DNA from: Gemmatimonadota bacterium
GTDB taxonomy: Bacteria > Gemmatimonadota > Gemmatimonadetes > Gemmatimonadales > GWC2-71-9
Direction of reading: 5' to 3'
Assembly (NCBI GenBank): GCA_029863245.1
Contig: JAOTVV010000001.1
Location: forward strand, 124,001 to 188,000
DNA: 64,000 nucleotides
Made by a program: the position numbers and the translations under genes. This document shows, one piece after another, positions 10,397 through 19,337 of the stretch. The notes beneath the pieces are model-generated. The model saw nothing but the letters and a program-made list of their open reading frames with translations, was not told where the DNA came from and searched no databases. The number at the start of each line of letters is the position of its first letter. Position 1 is the stretch's first letter.

Positions 10397-11203
10397 ATGA
10401 TCGGCAGGCTGCTACTTGGCGGCCCGTTCGTTGTGGCTCTGTTCACGGCGTGCGGGCCGCCAAGTGATTCTGGGGATCTCATATTCGTCGATGGCCGCGC
10501 CGTGACGGCTGTCGGCGATTCCGTGCTAGCCATCACTCGGCAGGGCCAGTCCTCCATCATCCTCCGCGACCGTCGGACCGGAGCCGTATACACGCGGGAT
10601 TCGGAGGCCCTCCACAGCCCCCATCACGTCCAAGAACGGGACGGCATGTGGTACGTCTCGGATGTCGACGATGAGGGGGCCTGGATCGTCATCTTCGATG
10701 CGCAGTGGGAGGTCGTCGATCGCCTCAGCGTGGATACCCTGGCGACCGCGCCGCACCAGTTCGCCGTCCTACCCGATGGACGGATCGTGGTGGAGGGCAG
10801 GAACGCCCGACTCGTCGCGATCGACGGTGACAGCTTGCACACGTTCGCGCTGTTCGACCCCGCCACGCGCACGGGGCTCGTGGTGGCCGCGCTGGGAGGC
10901 GTCATTCATGCCGTTCCCGACCGCTACATCACGCTGTACAACGCCAACGGCAACGTCCGGTGGCGACTCCCCTGGAAATGGCACGATGAGGTCTTCGTGA
11001 GCGATCTGTCCGTGGACGCGCACGGCCGGATCCACATGCTCGCAAGCGAGGGAGGAGCGCGCAGCCGCTTTGTCTGCTTCACCCTCTCCCCAACGACGGG
11101 GGAAGTGGTCCGATGGTCGGAGCCCGGTCCGGCGGCGACGTTCCTCGCAACCCCGCTGGGCGAGATCGTGCCCGACAGTGTGGACCACTGGTTGCGGCGG
11201 TGA
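10397..11203 (+). CDS. Predicted lipoprotein with beta-propeller-like repeats
   Basis: N-terminal LFTAC lipobox-like; repeated 'LPDGRIVV…', 'SVDAHGRIHML' blades. Confidence 0.65.
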   Translation: MIGRLLLGGPFVVALFTACGPPSDSGDLIFVDGRAVTAVGDSVLAITRQGQSSIILRDRRTGAVYTRDSEALHSPHHVQERDGMWYVSDVDDEGAWIVIFDAQWEVVDRLSVDTLATAPHQFAVLPDGRIVVEGRNARLVAIDGDSLHTFALFDPATRTGLVVAALGGVIHAVPDRYITLYNANGNVRWRLPWKWHDEVFVSDLSVDAHGRIHMLASEGGARSRFVCFTLSPTTGEVVRWSEPGPAATFLATPLGEIVPDSVDHWLRR

Positions 11204-11210
11204 AGGCGGG

Positions 11211-12299
11211 TTAGTACTTGAGGCCGGCCGAGTCGGCGAACTGCCGTAGCGCCTCCACCTGGGCCGGCGTGAGATCCTCGGGGATCGTCACGGTGACCTC
11301 GACGATCTGATCGCCCCGTGTGTTTCCCTTGGCAATGCCCTGCCCACGAATACGGAAGCGCCGTCCCGGCTGCGTGCCAGGCGGAATGTTGAGGACCACT
11401 CGGCGACCATCGATTGTGCGCACCTTGATCTTGGCGCCGAGCACCGCCTGCACGAGGTTGACGGGCACCGTGCAGTGCACGGCGAGGCCTTCCCGACGGA
11501 AGAACCGGTCGGGCGCTACCTGGAAGGTGACGATGAGATCGCCCGGCGGACCGGCGTCAGAGCTTCGCTGTCCCTGGCCCTTGAGGCGCACTTTCTGGCC
11601 GGAATCGGTGCCGGGCGCGACCGTCACCAGCAGCCGCTTGTTCACATCGATTTCCGCGGATCCGCTGCATCGTCCGCACGCCTGGCTCGGGATCTTGCCG
11701 CGGCCGCGACAGGCGGGACACGGCCGCGTGACCGCAAACCCGCCCTGCCCGAACGTGACGGTGCCCCGTCCCTTGCATTCCTGGCAAATGTCGACCTTGG
11801 CCCCGGCTGCTGCCCCCGTGCCGCCACACACGGGGCAAGCCTCCGTCACGGCCACCGTGACAGGGATCTTGCCACCCAGCGCCGCCGTGCGAAACGGGAT
11901 CTCGGCCGACACCTCGATCGGGTCGGCGCCGGCCGATCGCTTTCCCTTGCCGAAGATGGAAGAGAAGAGATCCCCCAGGCCGCCGAATCCCGGGAATCCC
12001 CCGAAATCGACGTCCTCCATCCGAACCGACCCGCCACGCGACGTCCGGCCGAATCCACCGCCGCTGGGTGAAAACGCGCCGTACTTCCGCATGGTGTCGT
12101 ACTTCTTGCGCTGTGCTTGATCACTCAGTACGCCGTAGGCCTCCCCGATCTCCTTGAAGCGCTCGGCGGCCGAGTCGTCACTGGGATTGGCATCTGGATG
12201 GTACTTCTTGGCGAGCCGCCGATACGCCTTCTTGATCTCGGCTTCGGGGGCCTTTTCGGAAACCCCTAGCACACGATAGTAGTCCTTGGCGGGCGGCAT
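11211..12299 (-). CDS. dnaJ: Chaperone DnaJ
   Basis: J domain with HPD (KKYHPDANP), G/F region, zinc-binding CxxCxGxG-type repeats (CPVCGGTG, CQECKGRG, CPACRGRG, CGRCSGS). Confidence 0.95.
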   Translation of the reverse strand: MPPAKDYYRVLGVSEKAPEAEIKKAYRRLAKKYHPDANPSDDSAAERFKEIGEAYGVLSDQAQRKKYDTMRKYGAFSPSGGGFGRTSRGGSVRMEDVDFGGFPGFGGLGDLFSSIFGKGKRSAGADPIEVSAEIPFRTAALGGKIPVTVAVTEACPVCGGTGAAAGAKVDICQECKGRGTVTFGQGGFAVTRPCPACRGRGKIPSQACGRCSGSAEIDVNKRLLVTVAPGTDSGQKVRLKGQGQRSSDAGPPGDLIVTFQVAPDRFFRREGLAVHCTVPVNLVQAVLGAKIKVRTIDGRRVVLNIPPGTQPGRRFRIRGQGIAKGNTRGDQIVEVTVTIPEDLTPAQVEALRQFADSAGLKY

Positions 12300-12309
12300 C
12301 GGTCAGGTC

Positions 12310-12957
12310 CTAGGCGTCCGCGGTGGTCCCTTCAGCCTGCTGCTCCCCCTCGATCCAGACGACAACACGCGCCGGACGGAGCAGCACCTCGCCAAGCCGG
12401 TATCCCGGCTGAAGCACGGAGCCCACCGTTCCCGGCAGCCCGTCTCCGCTGGCCGGTCGGGTCGCCACGGCTTCGTGGAGGTTCGGATCGAACGGTTCGC
12501 CTTCGGCACCGACGCGCTGAAACCCGGCGTGCTCCAACTCCCGCATCAGCTTCTGCTCCACGAGATGCACGCCGTTGATGACGTCGTGGACGGTGGCGTT
12601 GGCAGCCTCCAGTGCCACGACGCGCCCCAGGTCGTCCAGCGCCTCCAGCAGCTTGCGGGCAAACTCCGCCTGCGACCGCTGCCGGAGCTCGGCGCGCTCA
12701 CGAACGGCCCGCTTGCGGAAATTGTCGAATTCGGCGGCCAGACGCAGATAGCGATCATTCTGCTCCTCCAGCTCCGCCGCCAGCCGCTCTACGGCCTCCG
12801 ACGCCTCGACCCTCTCCACCCCCTCGTCTAGCTCATCCGGGGGGGTCGCCACTTCGGCAACACCCGGCTCATCTCTCACCGGCTCGTTGGCCTGCTGCAC
12901 AGATGTCTCCTCCACGGCCTCACCGTCTTCCACTGACTTTCTTCGTTTTCGGCTCAT
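12310..12957 (-). CDS. grpE: Nucleotide exchange factor GrpE
   Basis: AAEFDNFRKRAVRERAEL, FQRVGAEGEPFDPNLHEAVA, VLQPGYRLGEVLLRPARVVV. Confidence 0.95.
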   Translation of the reverse strand: MSRKRRKSVEDGEAVEETSVQQANEPVRDEPGVAEVATPPDELDEGVERVEASEAVERLAAELEEQNDRYLRLAAEFDNFRKRAVRERAELRQRSQAEFARKLLEALDDLGRVVALEAANATVHDVINGVHLVEQKLMRELEHAGFQRVGAEGEPFDPNLHEAVATRPASGDGLPGTVGSVLQPGYRLGEVLLRPARVVVWIEGEQQAEGTTADA

Positions 12958-12999
12958 TCGTCACTCGACTGGTCTGCTGGCCTACTTCCGGAACCTTGC

Positions 13000-13005
13000 A
13001 TTATA
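13000..13005 (-). promoter_or_regulatory. Perfect -10 hexamer TATAAT (minus strand) upstream of grpE
   Basis: Reverse complement of ATTATA at 13000-13005, 43 nt from the grpE ATG; a TTGGTA 19 nt further upstream is a weak -35. Confidence 0.4.
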
Positions 13006-13068
13006 GCGTCCAGAGCCAGAACCGTACCAAGGATGTCTGCCAATCCGACGGCCCTGGGTGCGCCACCG

Positions 13069-14343
13069 CTACGACCGGGCAAGGAGCAAACGCAGCAGGT
13101 CGAGGGCCGCCTGAGTGCTGCGGGACCGTACTTCTTGTCGCGAGCCTGGTAGGTGCAGGGTCCTCACCACCGACCGCTCCAGGGCTCGGGCGGCGACCAC
13201 GACTGTACCGACCGGCTTTTCCGGGGTCCCGCCAGACGGTCCGGCCACGCCGGTCACGGCAATCGCCGACTCGGTGTGAAACCGCTTGGCAACGCCCTCG
13301 GCCATCGCGAGAGCCACCACTTCGCTGACTGCGCCCTCGGCGGCCAACACAACCGGCGGTACACCGAGGTCCCGGGCTTTCGAATCGTTGGCATAGGCGA
13401 TGATGCCCCCGACGAACACGTCCGACGCCCCTGGGATGGCAGTCAGTCGGGAGCCGACCATGCCCCCGGTGCACGATTCGGCCACGGCGAGGCGCCACCC
13501 TCGGGCCCGGAGGCCCGCCAGCACGACCTCGGCGAGATCGACCTCTCCCGGACCGTAGTAGCGCTCTCCGATGGCATCCTGGATGCGGGCAGCGGCCCGG
13601 AGCAGCGGGCCGTCCCCGTCCCCCTCCCCCTCCCCCTCCCCCCGGTCCGCCACCTGGGCGGTGAGCCGCAGATCAACCCCTTCCCAACCAGGCAGATAGG
13701 CCAGGCTCACCCCCTCAAGCCCGGGCTCCAGGCCAGCCAGCAGGTCGGCCAGCCCCGATTCGGTGACACCTGTCGTGCGGAGCGTGTGAGAACGGATGGG
13801 CCACCCGCGGTGGCCTTCCCGGCTCATGAGCCCTTCGATGAACGGCACCACGTGGTCCCCGAGCATCTGCCGCATCTCGGCGGGAACCCCGGGCAACAGC
13901 ACTGCCGTACCGAGTGGGCCCTGGAGAATGAGGCCGGGCGCGGTGCCGCGGGCGTTCGGGATCCTGGTGGCCCCTCGCGGGAATTCTGCTTGGGAGCGGT
14001 TGCTGAGGGGCATAGGCGCGCGCCGGAACCGGGCGAAACGGCGCGTCAGCGCCCCCAGATAGGCCTCGTCGAGCTCGAGCGGCGCTCCGAACAGCCGGGC
14101 CACAGCCGTCTTGGTGACGTCGTCTTTGGTCGGACCCAGACCGCCGGTCACCACGGCTAGCTTCGTGTGGCGCAGACTGCCTGCAACCGCATCGCGAATT
14201 GCGCGTTCGTCGTCCCCCACGGTGACGCGGCGTGTTACGCGTGCGCCCACGGCCGCGAGAGCGCGGGCAATGTCTGCGGCGTTGCTGTCGAGGGTGAAAC
14301 CGAGAAGGAGCTCCGTGCCGACCGTGACGATCTCAAGCTCCAT
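13069..14343 (-). CDS. cinA: Competence/damage-inducible protein CinA (NMN amidohydrolase family)
   Basis: MELEIVTVGTELLLGFTLDSNA, VVTGGLGPTKDDVT, AVAESCTGGMVGSRLTAIPGASDVFVGGIIAYAN. Confidence 0.95.
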   Translation of the reverse strand: MELEIVTVGTELLLGFTLDSNAADIARALAAVGARVTRRVTVGDDERAIRDAVAGSLRHTKLAVVTGGLGPTKDDVTKTAVARLFGAPLELDEAYLGALTRRFARFRRAPMPLSNRSQAEFPRGATRIPNARGTAPGLILQGPLGTAVLLPGVPAEMRQMLGDHVVPFIEGLMSREGHRGWPIRSHTLRTTGVTESGLADLLAGLEPGLEGVSLAYLPGWEGVDLRLTAQVADRGEGEGEGDGDGPLLRAAARIQDAIGERYYGPGEVDLAEVVLAGLRARGWRLAVAESCTGGMVGSRLTAIPGASDVFVGGIIAYANDSKARDLGVPPVVLAAEGAVSEVVALAMAEGVAKRFHTESAIAVTGVAGPSGGTPEKPVGTVVVAARALERSVVRTLHLPGSRQEVRSRSTQAALDLLRLLLARS

Positions 14344-15001
14344 CGTGCGACGTGCCCTGCGCGGTCGACGCTCCCCGAAACAGCCTCCGATATCGATACA
14401 CGTAGTACACGAGCGAGTAGGCGGTGAGCAGGACCGCTCCCGCCAGCGTGATGGCAACCACGGTACCGTGGAACTGCTCCCAGAACGAGCCGAGCCACCC
14501 GCCCTGCCATCCGAATGCGGCACGCATGTCTTTCCACGCGAACCACAGGATCGTGGCACCGATGAAGACGTCCTGCACAATCGTCTTGATCTTCCCGGCC
14601 TTGGCCGCCGCGATCACCACCCCGCGGCGTTTGGCGACCTGGCGGAACACGGTCATCACGACTTCTCTGCCGACCAAGAGCAGCGCGACCCACAGGGGGA
14701 GGTTCCCCCACCATGGAATCTCGTACTGTCGCATGGGATAGCGGCTGATCCAGTAGATGGGGATCAGCGTGGCCACGAGCAGCAGTTTGTCGGCGAGCGG
14801 GTCGAGGAGTTTGCCGAGGTCGGTGATCTCGCCACGTTCGCGTGCCAGGCGCCCGTCGTAGATGTCGCTGATCGCCGCCGCGAGGAACACCACGAACGCG
14901 ATGAGTTTTGGCGTATACCCCCTGATGAACGGCAGGAGCGCAATGACTGGCGCCAGTGCGATGCGCGCAACGGTGAGGATGTTGGGCAGAGTCCAGATCA
15001 C
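14333..15001 (-). CDS. pgsA: CDP-diacylglycerol--glycerol-3-phosphate 3-phosphatidyltransferase
   Basis: WTLPNILTVARI start, CDP-alcohol phosphatidyltransferase motif (DIYDGRLARERGEITDLGKLLDPLADK). Confidence 0.93.
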   Translation of the reverse strand: MIWTLPNILTVARIALAPVIALLPFIRGYTPKLIAFVVFLAAAISDIYDGRLARERGEITDLGKLLDPLADKLLLVATLIPIYWISRYPMRQYEIPWWGNLPLWVALLLVGREVVMTVFRQVAKRRGVVIAAAKAGKIKTIVQDVFIGATILWFAWKDMRAAFGWQGGWLGSFWEQFHGTVVAITLAGAVLLTAYSLVYYVYRYRRLFRGASTAQGTSHDGA

Positions 15002-15011
15002 CGCGGACCCC

Positions 15012-15686
15012 TCAGCTCAGCGTGCGGAGCACCATCTTGGCGACCGCCTTGAGCGTGTCGAAAACACCGTCTCCGGTAATCGCCACCGACTCGAAATACG
15101 GCGCCCGCTGGATCCAGACACCGTCCCGCTGCTCGATGAGCGATTCGCCGGCGTGCCGCGGATCGGGCACGGGTTTCTGCTTGCTCGGCTCGGTAACTTC
15201 CCAGCCGGGGTTGACCTGTCCCTGCAGCTCGCGAATGGGTGCGGCGTTGGGGAGGTCACGCTTGTTGTACTGAATGACGAAGGGGAGCTTGGTGAGGTCG
15301 TACCCGTACTCCGACATGTTGTCGTACAGATTCTGCATGGACTCTGCGTTCGCCTCCATGCGCTCGACTTGACTGTCGGCGACGAACACGATGCCGTCGA
15401 CCCCCTTGAGGATGAGCTTGCGCGACGCGTTGTAGTAAACCTGCCCCGGCACCGTGTACAGGTGGAAGCGGGTCTTGAACCCGCGAATCGTCCCCATATC
15501 GACGGGTAGGAAGTCGAAGAAGAGCGTCCGCTCGGTTTCGGTGGCGAGCGATACCATCTTCCCCCGCGTTTCCGGGGCGACTTTGGTGTACACGTGTTCG
15601 AGGTTCGTGGTCTTACCGCCCAGCCCCGGCCCGTAGTACACGAGCTTGCAGTTGATCTCGCGAGAGGCGTAGTTGATCATTGACAT
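15012..15686 (-). CDS. mglA: MglA-like small Ras-family GTPase
   Basis: [21 protein letters not shown]-loop, [57 protein letters not shown]. Confidence 0.92.
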   Translation of the reverse strand: MSMINYASREINCKLVYYGPGLGGKTTNLEHVYTKVAPETRGKMVSLATETERTLFFDFLPVDMGTIRGFKTRFHLYTVPGQVYYNASRKLILKGVDGIVFVADSQVERMEANAESMQNLYDNMSEYGYDLTKLPFVIQYNKRDLPNAAPIRELQGQVNPGWEVTEPSKQKPVPDPRHAGESLIEQRDGVWIQRAPYFESVAITGDGVFDTLKAVAKMVLRTLS

Positions 15687-15704
15687 GGTCGAACGAGCCT
15701 CCGC

Positions 15705-16208
15705 CTAATCCCCGAATAGTCTGTCAATCTCGTCTTCGGCTCCCGCGAGCGGGCCGCTGGGTCGCTGCTGCGGCCCACCGGCCTCCGCCGATGCCGCTCG
15801 ACGGAAGATCTGCTCGAACAGCGCAGCGAGATCCGCCACGGTCTGCTTGACGCGCAGCCGCACCAGCCCGACCGTGGTCCGCTCGTCGAAGAGCACGACG
15901 AGAATGACGCGCCGCGCGACGTCGGCCAGATACATCGACTCGTGCTCCCCCTGGTGGAAGAGCGAGGCAAACTCCGGCTCGCCGATCATCTTGGCGAGCT
16001 GGTCGTTGGCGCTGAAGTCGGCGGCGGTCAGCGACGCGAACGCGGTGGGGTCGAACGAAAGCTGCTCCCCCGTACTCGCGAGTAGCTGACCGGCGCGATC
16101 AACCAGCAGCGCGCACCGTGCGTTCGACTCCTTTAGGAGTGAAGCCAAATGCGCGGTGATCTGCCGATGGTGGCGCTCGTCCAGCGACCACGTGCCCGCA
16201 CCAGTCAT
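15705..16208 (-). CDS. Roadblock/LC7 domain protein (MglB-like)
   Basis: CALLVDRAGQLLASTGEQLSFD…LTAADFSANDQLAKMIGE, directly upstream of mglA. Confidence 0.85.
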   Translation of the reverse strand: MTGAGTWSLDERHHRQITAHLASLLKESNARCALLVDRAGQLLASTGEQLSFDPTAFASLTAADFSANDQLAKMIGEPEFASLFHQGEHESMYLADVARRVILVVLFDERTTVGLVRLRVKQTVADLAALFEQIFRRAASAEAGGPQQRPSGPLAGAEDEIDRLFGD

Positions 16209-16489
16209 CCGGTCCTCACCTCAGCGAGTCTCGCTTCCATGCGCCGAACGATCCGTTCCGCGCGGCGACGCAACATGGGATGCTGCTCCCACGTCAGGTA
16301 GTCGTGCAACAGGCGAACCGCTTCGACCGAGGGATGCTTACCCACATAGCTCAACGCCGAAAGGCGCCGCAGCGGGCGACCGCTGAACAAGGCTCGGCGA
16401 TGCCGTCCGACCGACTGCTGTGCCAACACGGCGCCGACGACCGCCCCGACCCCGAAGCCCACCACCAACACCTGCACTCGCCGGCTCAT
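16205..16489 (-). CDS. Small conserved-context protein with N-terminal TM helix (94 aa)
   Basis: VQVLVVGFGVGAVVGAVLAQQ TM; start at MSRRVQVL 3 nt after the recR stop; overlaps the roadblock gene start. Confidence 0.7.
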   Translation of the reverse strand: MSRRVQVLVVGFGVGAVVGAVLAQQSVGRHRRALFSGRPLRRLSALSYVGKHPSVEAVRLLHDYLTWEQHPMLRRRAERIVRRMEARLAEVRTG

Positions 16490-16491
16490 GA

Positions 16492-17085
16492 TCACTCCAT
16501 TTCGCGCCGTGCTGCGAGGGCCCGTGCGATCGTGACGTTGTCGGCATATTCGAGGTCGCCGCCCACCGGCAGGCCCAACGCGATGCGGGTCACGCGCACG
16601 CTCTGTGCCTCCACGATTCCCCGCACGTACGTCGCCGTCACTTCTCCCTCCATCGAGGGATTGGTCGCAACGATCACTTCGCGGACGGACGAGCCGTTGG
16701 ACAGGCGCGCGCGGAGTCCGTCGAGGCGGAGGTCGTCCGGACCGATGCCGTCCAGGGGCGACAAGTGACCGCCGAGTACGTGGTACACGCCGCGGTACTC
16801 CCCGGTCCGTTCGATCGCCCCGATGTCGGATGCTTCTTCGACCACGCACACGGTTGAGCGATCGCGACGCGTGTCCTCGCAGATCACGCAGGGATCCGTC
16901 TCTCCCAGGTTCCCGCACACCGAGCAGGGGCCAACCCGCGTGGCGACGGCGTCCAGGGCGCGAGCCAACCGTCGACCGGCCTCGGGCGGCTGTTTCAGCA
17001 AGAAGTACGTGAGACGCGTCGCGGTCTTTCTCCCGATGCCCGGGAGCTTGCTCAACTCACCGATCAGATCCTCGATCGCCGCCAC
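16492..17085 (-). CDS. recR: Recombination protein RecR
   Basis: SKLPGIGRKTATRLTYFLL, C4 zinc finger CSVCGNLGETDPCVIC, Toprim VVEEASDIGAIERTGEYRGVYHVLGG. Confidence 0.96.
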   Translation of the reverse strand: MAAIEDLIGELSKLPGIGRKTATRLTYFLLKQPPEAGRRLARALDAVATRVGPCSVCGNLGETDPCVICEDTRRDRSTVCVVEEASDIGAIERTGEYRGVYHVLGGHLSPLDGIGPDDLRLDGLRARLSNGSSVREVIVATNPSMEGEVTATYVRGIVEAQSVRVTRIALGLPVGGDLEYADNVTIARALAARREME

Positions 17086-17088
17086 GGC

Positions 17089-17406
17089 TTAGATCGGGAA
17101 TTGGAACGGAAGCGGCATCCCGCCTGCGATCTTCTTCAGCTCGGTCCGGTACAGGTCCTCCGCACGACGCTGCGCGTCGGCGACGGCCGCGAGCACCAAA
17201 TCCTCCAACATCTCGACGTCGGCATCGGTGAGCGCCGCGGGGTCGATCGACACCGACCGCACCTGTCCCCGGCCGTCCGCAGTGACCTTGACCATACCCC
17301 CACCGGCCGAGCCGGTAACGCTCTGCTCGGCGAGTTCCGTCTGCATTTGGGTCAGCCGTCCCTGCATCTGCTGGCCCAGTTGAAGAAGCTGAGAAAGATC
17401 AGCCAT
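17089..17406 (-). CDS. YbaB/EbfC family nucleoid-associated protein
   Basis: QMQGRLTQMQTELAEQSV…GGGMVKVTADGRGQVRSVSIDP; between dnaX and recR. Confidence 0.93.
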   Translation of the reverse strand: MADLSQLLQLGQQMQGRLTQMQTELAEQSVTGSAGGGMVKVTADGRGQVRSVSIDPAALTDADVEMLEDLVLAAVADAQRRAEDLYRTELKKIAGGMPLPFQFPI

Positions 17407-17478
17407 AGGTGTGTGGTGAGAGTTCTAGGTTTCCCGACCCGAACGTGCAAGCTACCCTACCCCCAGAAGCCTCGCAAG

Positions 17479-19164
17479 TTACTCCAGGAGTTCGAGATCC
17501 AGCGCTTCGGCAGCGGCGTCCAAGGCCGGATCTTTCTCGCGGTAGAGCCGCAGTCGCCGCTCCCGATCCGACGCCTCGTCCAGGCGCCGCACCTGCGGCT
17601 CCGCCGACGTGGATGGCTCGGTCCCAGCCGCCTTGAACGTGGTGCGCACCCTCCGGCCGACGACCGCCTCGATCGCACCAGCCACGACGGCGCTGGTGCG
17701 TGCCAGCCCCTCGACTTGGGCCTCGCTCCCCCCCACTTCGATGACCAGCTCGTCGCCGTCGAGTGCGACGGGCACGGCGTCCGTGAGCGCCTCACGCAAC
17801 ATCCGTCGCCGCCGGGAGACTTCGTCCAACACTGCCGGCCAGTGGGTGCCGAGATGCTCCATCGTGAGCGGTCCCTCGGCCGGAGCCGTCGGCTGAGCCC
17901 GTGGGGCCCGCTCGGTCTCGCTTGGGGGGGCGGGCGCGGGCGTCGGCACCGTGTCGTCCCGCGGGGGGGCCGTTCGGCGACGTGACGGCAATGCCTTGGT
18001 CACCCCACCAGGTTTGGCGGGCCGGACGTCACCCAGGGCATTGAGGATGTCGCCGAGCGCCACCGTGCGATCGAGCAGCGTCCACTGGAGGAGCAACACC
18101 TCCACCTGGAGCCGGGCATTGGGGCTCCGGCGGATCGCGGCTTCGGCGTCGTTCAGAAGCTTGAGCATCCGCAGCAGGTCGCCCGCCGCGTGGTCCGGCG
18201 CATGTCGATCGATGGCTCCACGGAGGACCTCGGTTACACCCTCCGGCTCACCCCCCAAGAGGCGGACGAGGAACGCCCGCAAGACCTCTCCGGCGCCACC
18301 CATGAACTCCGCCAGGTCTACGCCTGCCTCGACCAGTCGGGCCACGTACGGGAACACTCCGGCCGAGTCGCCACCGGCCACGAGATCGAGCAGTTCAGCG
18401 TACATCTCGTCGTCGATGAGACCGAGTGCTTCCCGGACCCGCGCGGCCGAGATGCGACCCTCCCCGAATGCCACCGCCTGATCCAGCATCGAGAGCGCAT
18501 CCCGCATCCCGCCGCGCGCCACCCGCGCGATGAGCTGCAGGGCCTCGGGCTCGATCTCGATCGCCTCCTGTTCTGCGACAAACTGCAGCCGCTGGACGAT
18601 CGTGGTAGGTCCGAGCCGTCGGAAATCGAACCGTTGCACCCGGCTCAGGACCGGGGCGGCCGTATTGGCGATCTTCTGCGGTTCGGTGGTCGCAAAGACG
18701 AACACCACACGGGGCGGCGGCTCCTCGAGGATCTTGAGGAGCGCGTTCCAGGCTTCCCGCGTGAGCATGTGGGCTTCGTCGATGATGTACACCTTGAATC
18801 GCCCGGCACCGCTCGGCGCATAGGAAGCGCGCTCACGCAGGTCCCGTGCGTCGTCTACGCCGCGATTGCTCGCGGCGTCGATCTCGACCACGTCGAGGTT
18901 CGCTCCACCAGACCAGATGCGGCGACAGGACTCGCACGTGCCGCATGGCTCGCCGTCGTTCCCTCGTGCCTCACAGTTGAGGGCCATCGCCAGAATGCGG
19001 GCGGCGCTCGTCTTTCCAACGCCGCGAGGACCCGTCAGCAGGTACGCGTGGGCCACGCGGTCTCGTGCGACCGCGCCGCTCAACCCCACCGCGACATGCG
19101 CTTGGGCAACTAGGTCGACGAACCGCGTGGGTCGGTATTTCCGGGCGAGGGCGAGATACGTCAT
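17479..19164 (-). CDS. dnaX: DNA polymerase III subunit gamma/tau
   Basis: LARKYRPTRFVDLVAQ, LTGPRGVGKTSAARILA, CGTCESCRRI, VYIIDEAHMLTREAWNALLKILEEPP. Confidence 0.96.
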   Translation of the reverse strand: MTYLALARKYRPTRFVDLVAQAHVAVGLSGAVARDRVAHAYLLTGPRGVGKTSAARILAMALNCEARGNDGEPCGTCESCRRIWSGGANLDVVEIDAASNRGVDDARDLRERASYAPSGAGRFKVYIIDEAHMLTREAWNALLKILEEPPPRVVFVFATTEPQKIANTAAPVLSRVQRFDFRRLGPTTIVQRLQFVAEQEAIEIEPEALQLIARVARGGMRDALSMLDQAVAFGEGRISAARVREALGLIDDEMYAELLDLVAGGDSAGVFPYVARLVEAGVDLAEFMGGAGEVLRAFLVRLLGGEPEGVTEVLRGAIDRHAPDHAAGDLLRMLKLLNDAEAAIRRSPNARLQVEVLLLQWTLLDRTVALGDILNALGDVRPAKPGGVTKALPSRRRTAPPRDDTVPTPAPAPPSETERAPRAQPTAPAEGPLTMEHLGTHWPAVLDEVSRRRRMLREALTDAVPVALDGDELVIEVGGSEAQVEGLARTSAVVAGAIEAVVGRRVRTTFKAAGTEPSTSAEPQVRRLDEASDRERRLRLYREKDPALDAAAEALDLELLE

Positions 19165-19180
19165 TGGGGATTGAAGATAA

Positions 19181-19281
19181 GTGCCCCAGGCACCCCGAAG
19201 CGACCCGTGACATCACTTAGCGCTGCTACCTGCACGGTCCTGACGCGGTTCGCGCGCACGGGCCCCCCGGACCTGGGGCAC
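19181..19281 (-). ncRNA. ffs: Bacterial signal recognition particle RNA (4.5S-type SRP RNA)
   Basis: Minus strand has GTCAGGACCGTGCAGGTAGCAGCGCTAAG, matching the SRP helix-8 signature (GTCAGGTCCGGAAGGAAGCAGC). Termini form a perfect 10-bp stem (GTGCCCCAGG…CCTGGGGCAC) plus an internal CCCGTG/CACGGG pairing; position next to dnaX is typical. Confidence 0.9.
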
Positions 19282-19301
19282 CCGAAAGGTAGCCCCGCCG
19301 A

Positions 19302-19321
19302 CCGGCACTCGGCAGTGCCGG
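19302..19321 (-). terminator. Hairpin CCGGCACT-CGGC-AGTGCCGG
   Basis: Perfect 8-bp inverted repeat 17 nt downstream of the trkH stop (19338), between trkH and ffs; no T tract. Confidence 0.6.
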
Positions 19322-19337
19322 TGCTCGTGCCACGCTG

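Noticed and set aside
12958-13068. CIRCE element upstream of grpE
   Set aside because: No TTAGCACTC-N9-GAGTGCTAA-like repeat; only a TATAAT hexamer was found
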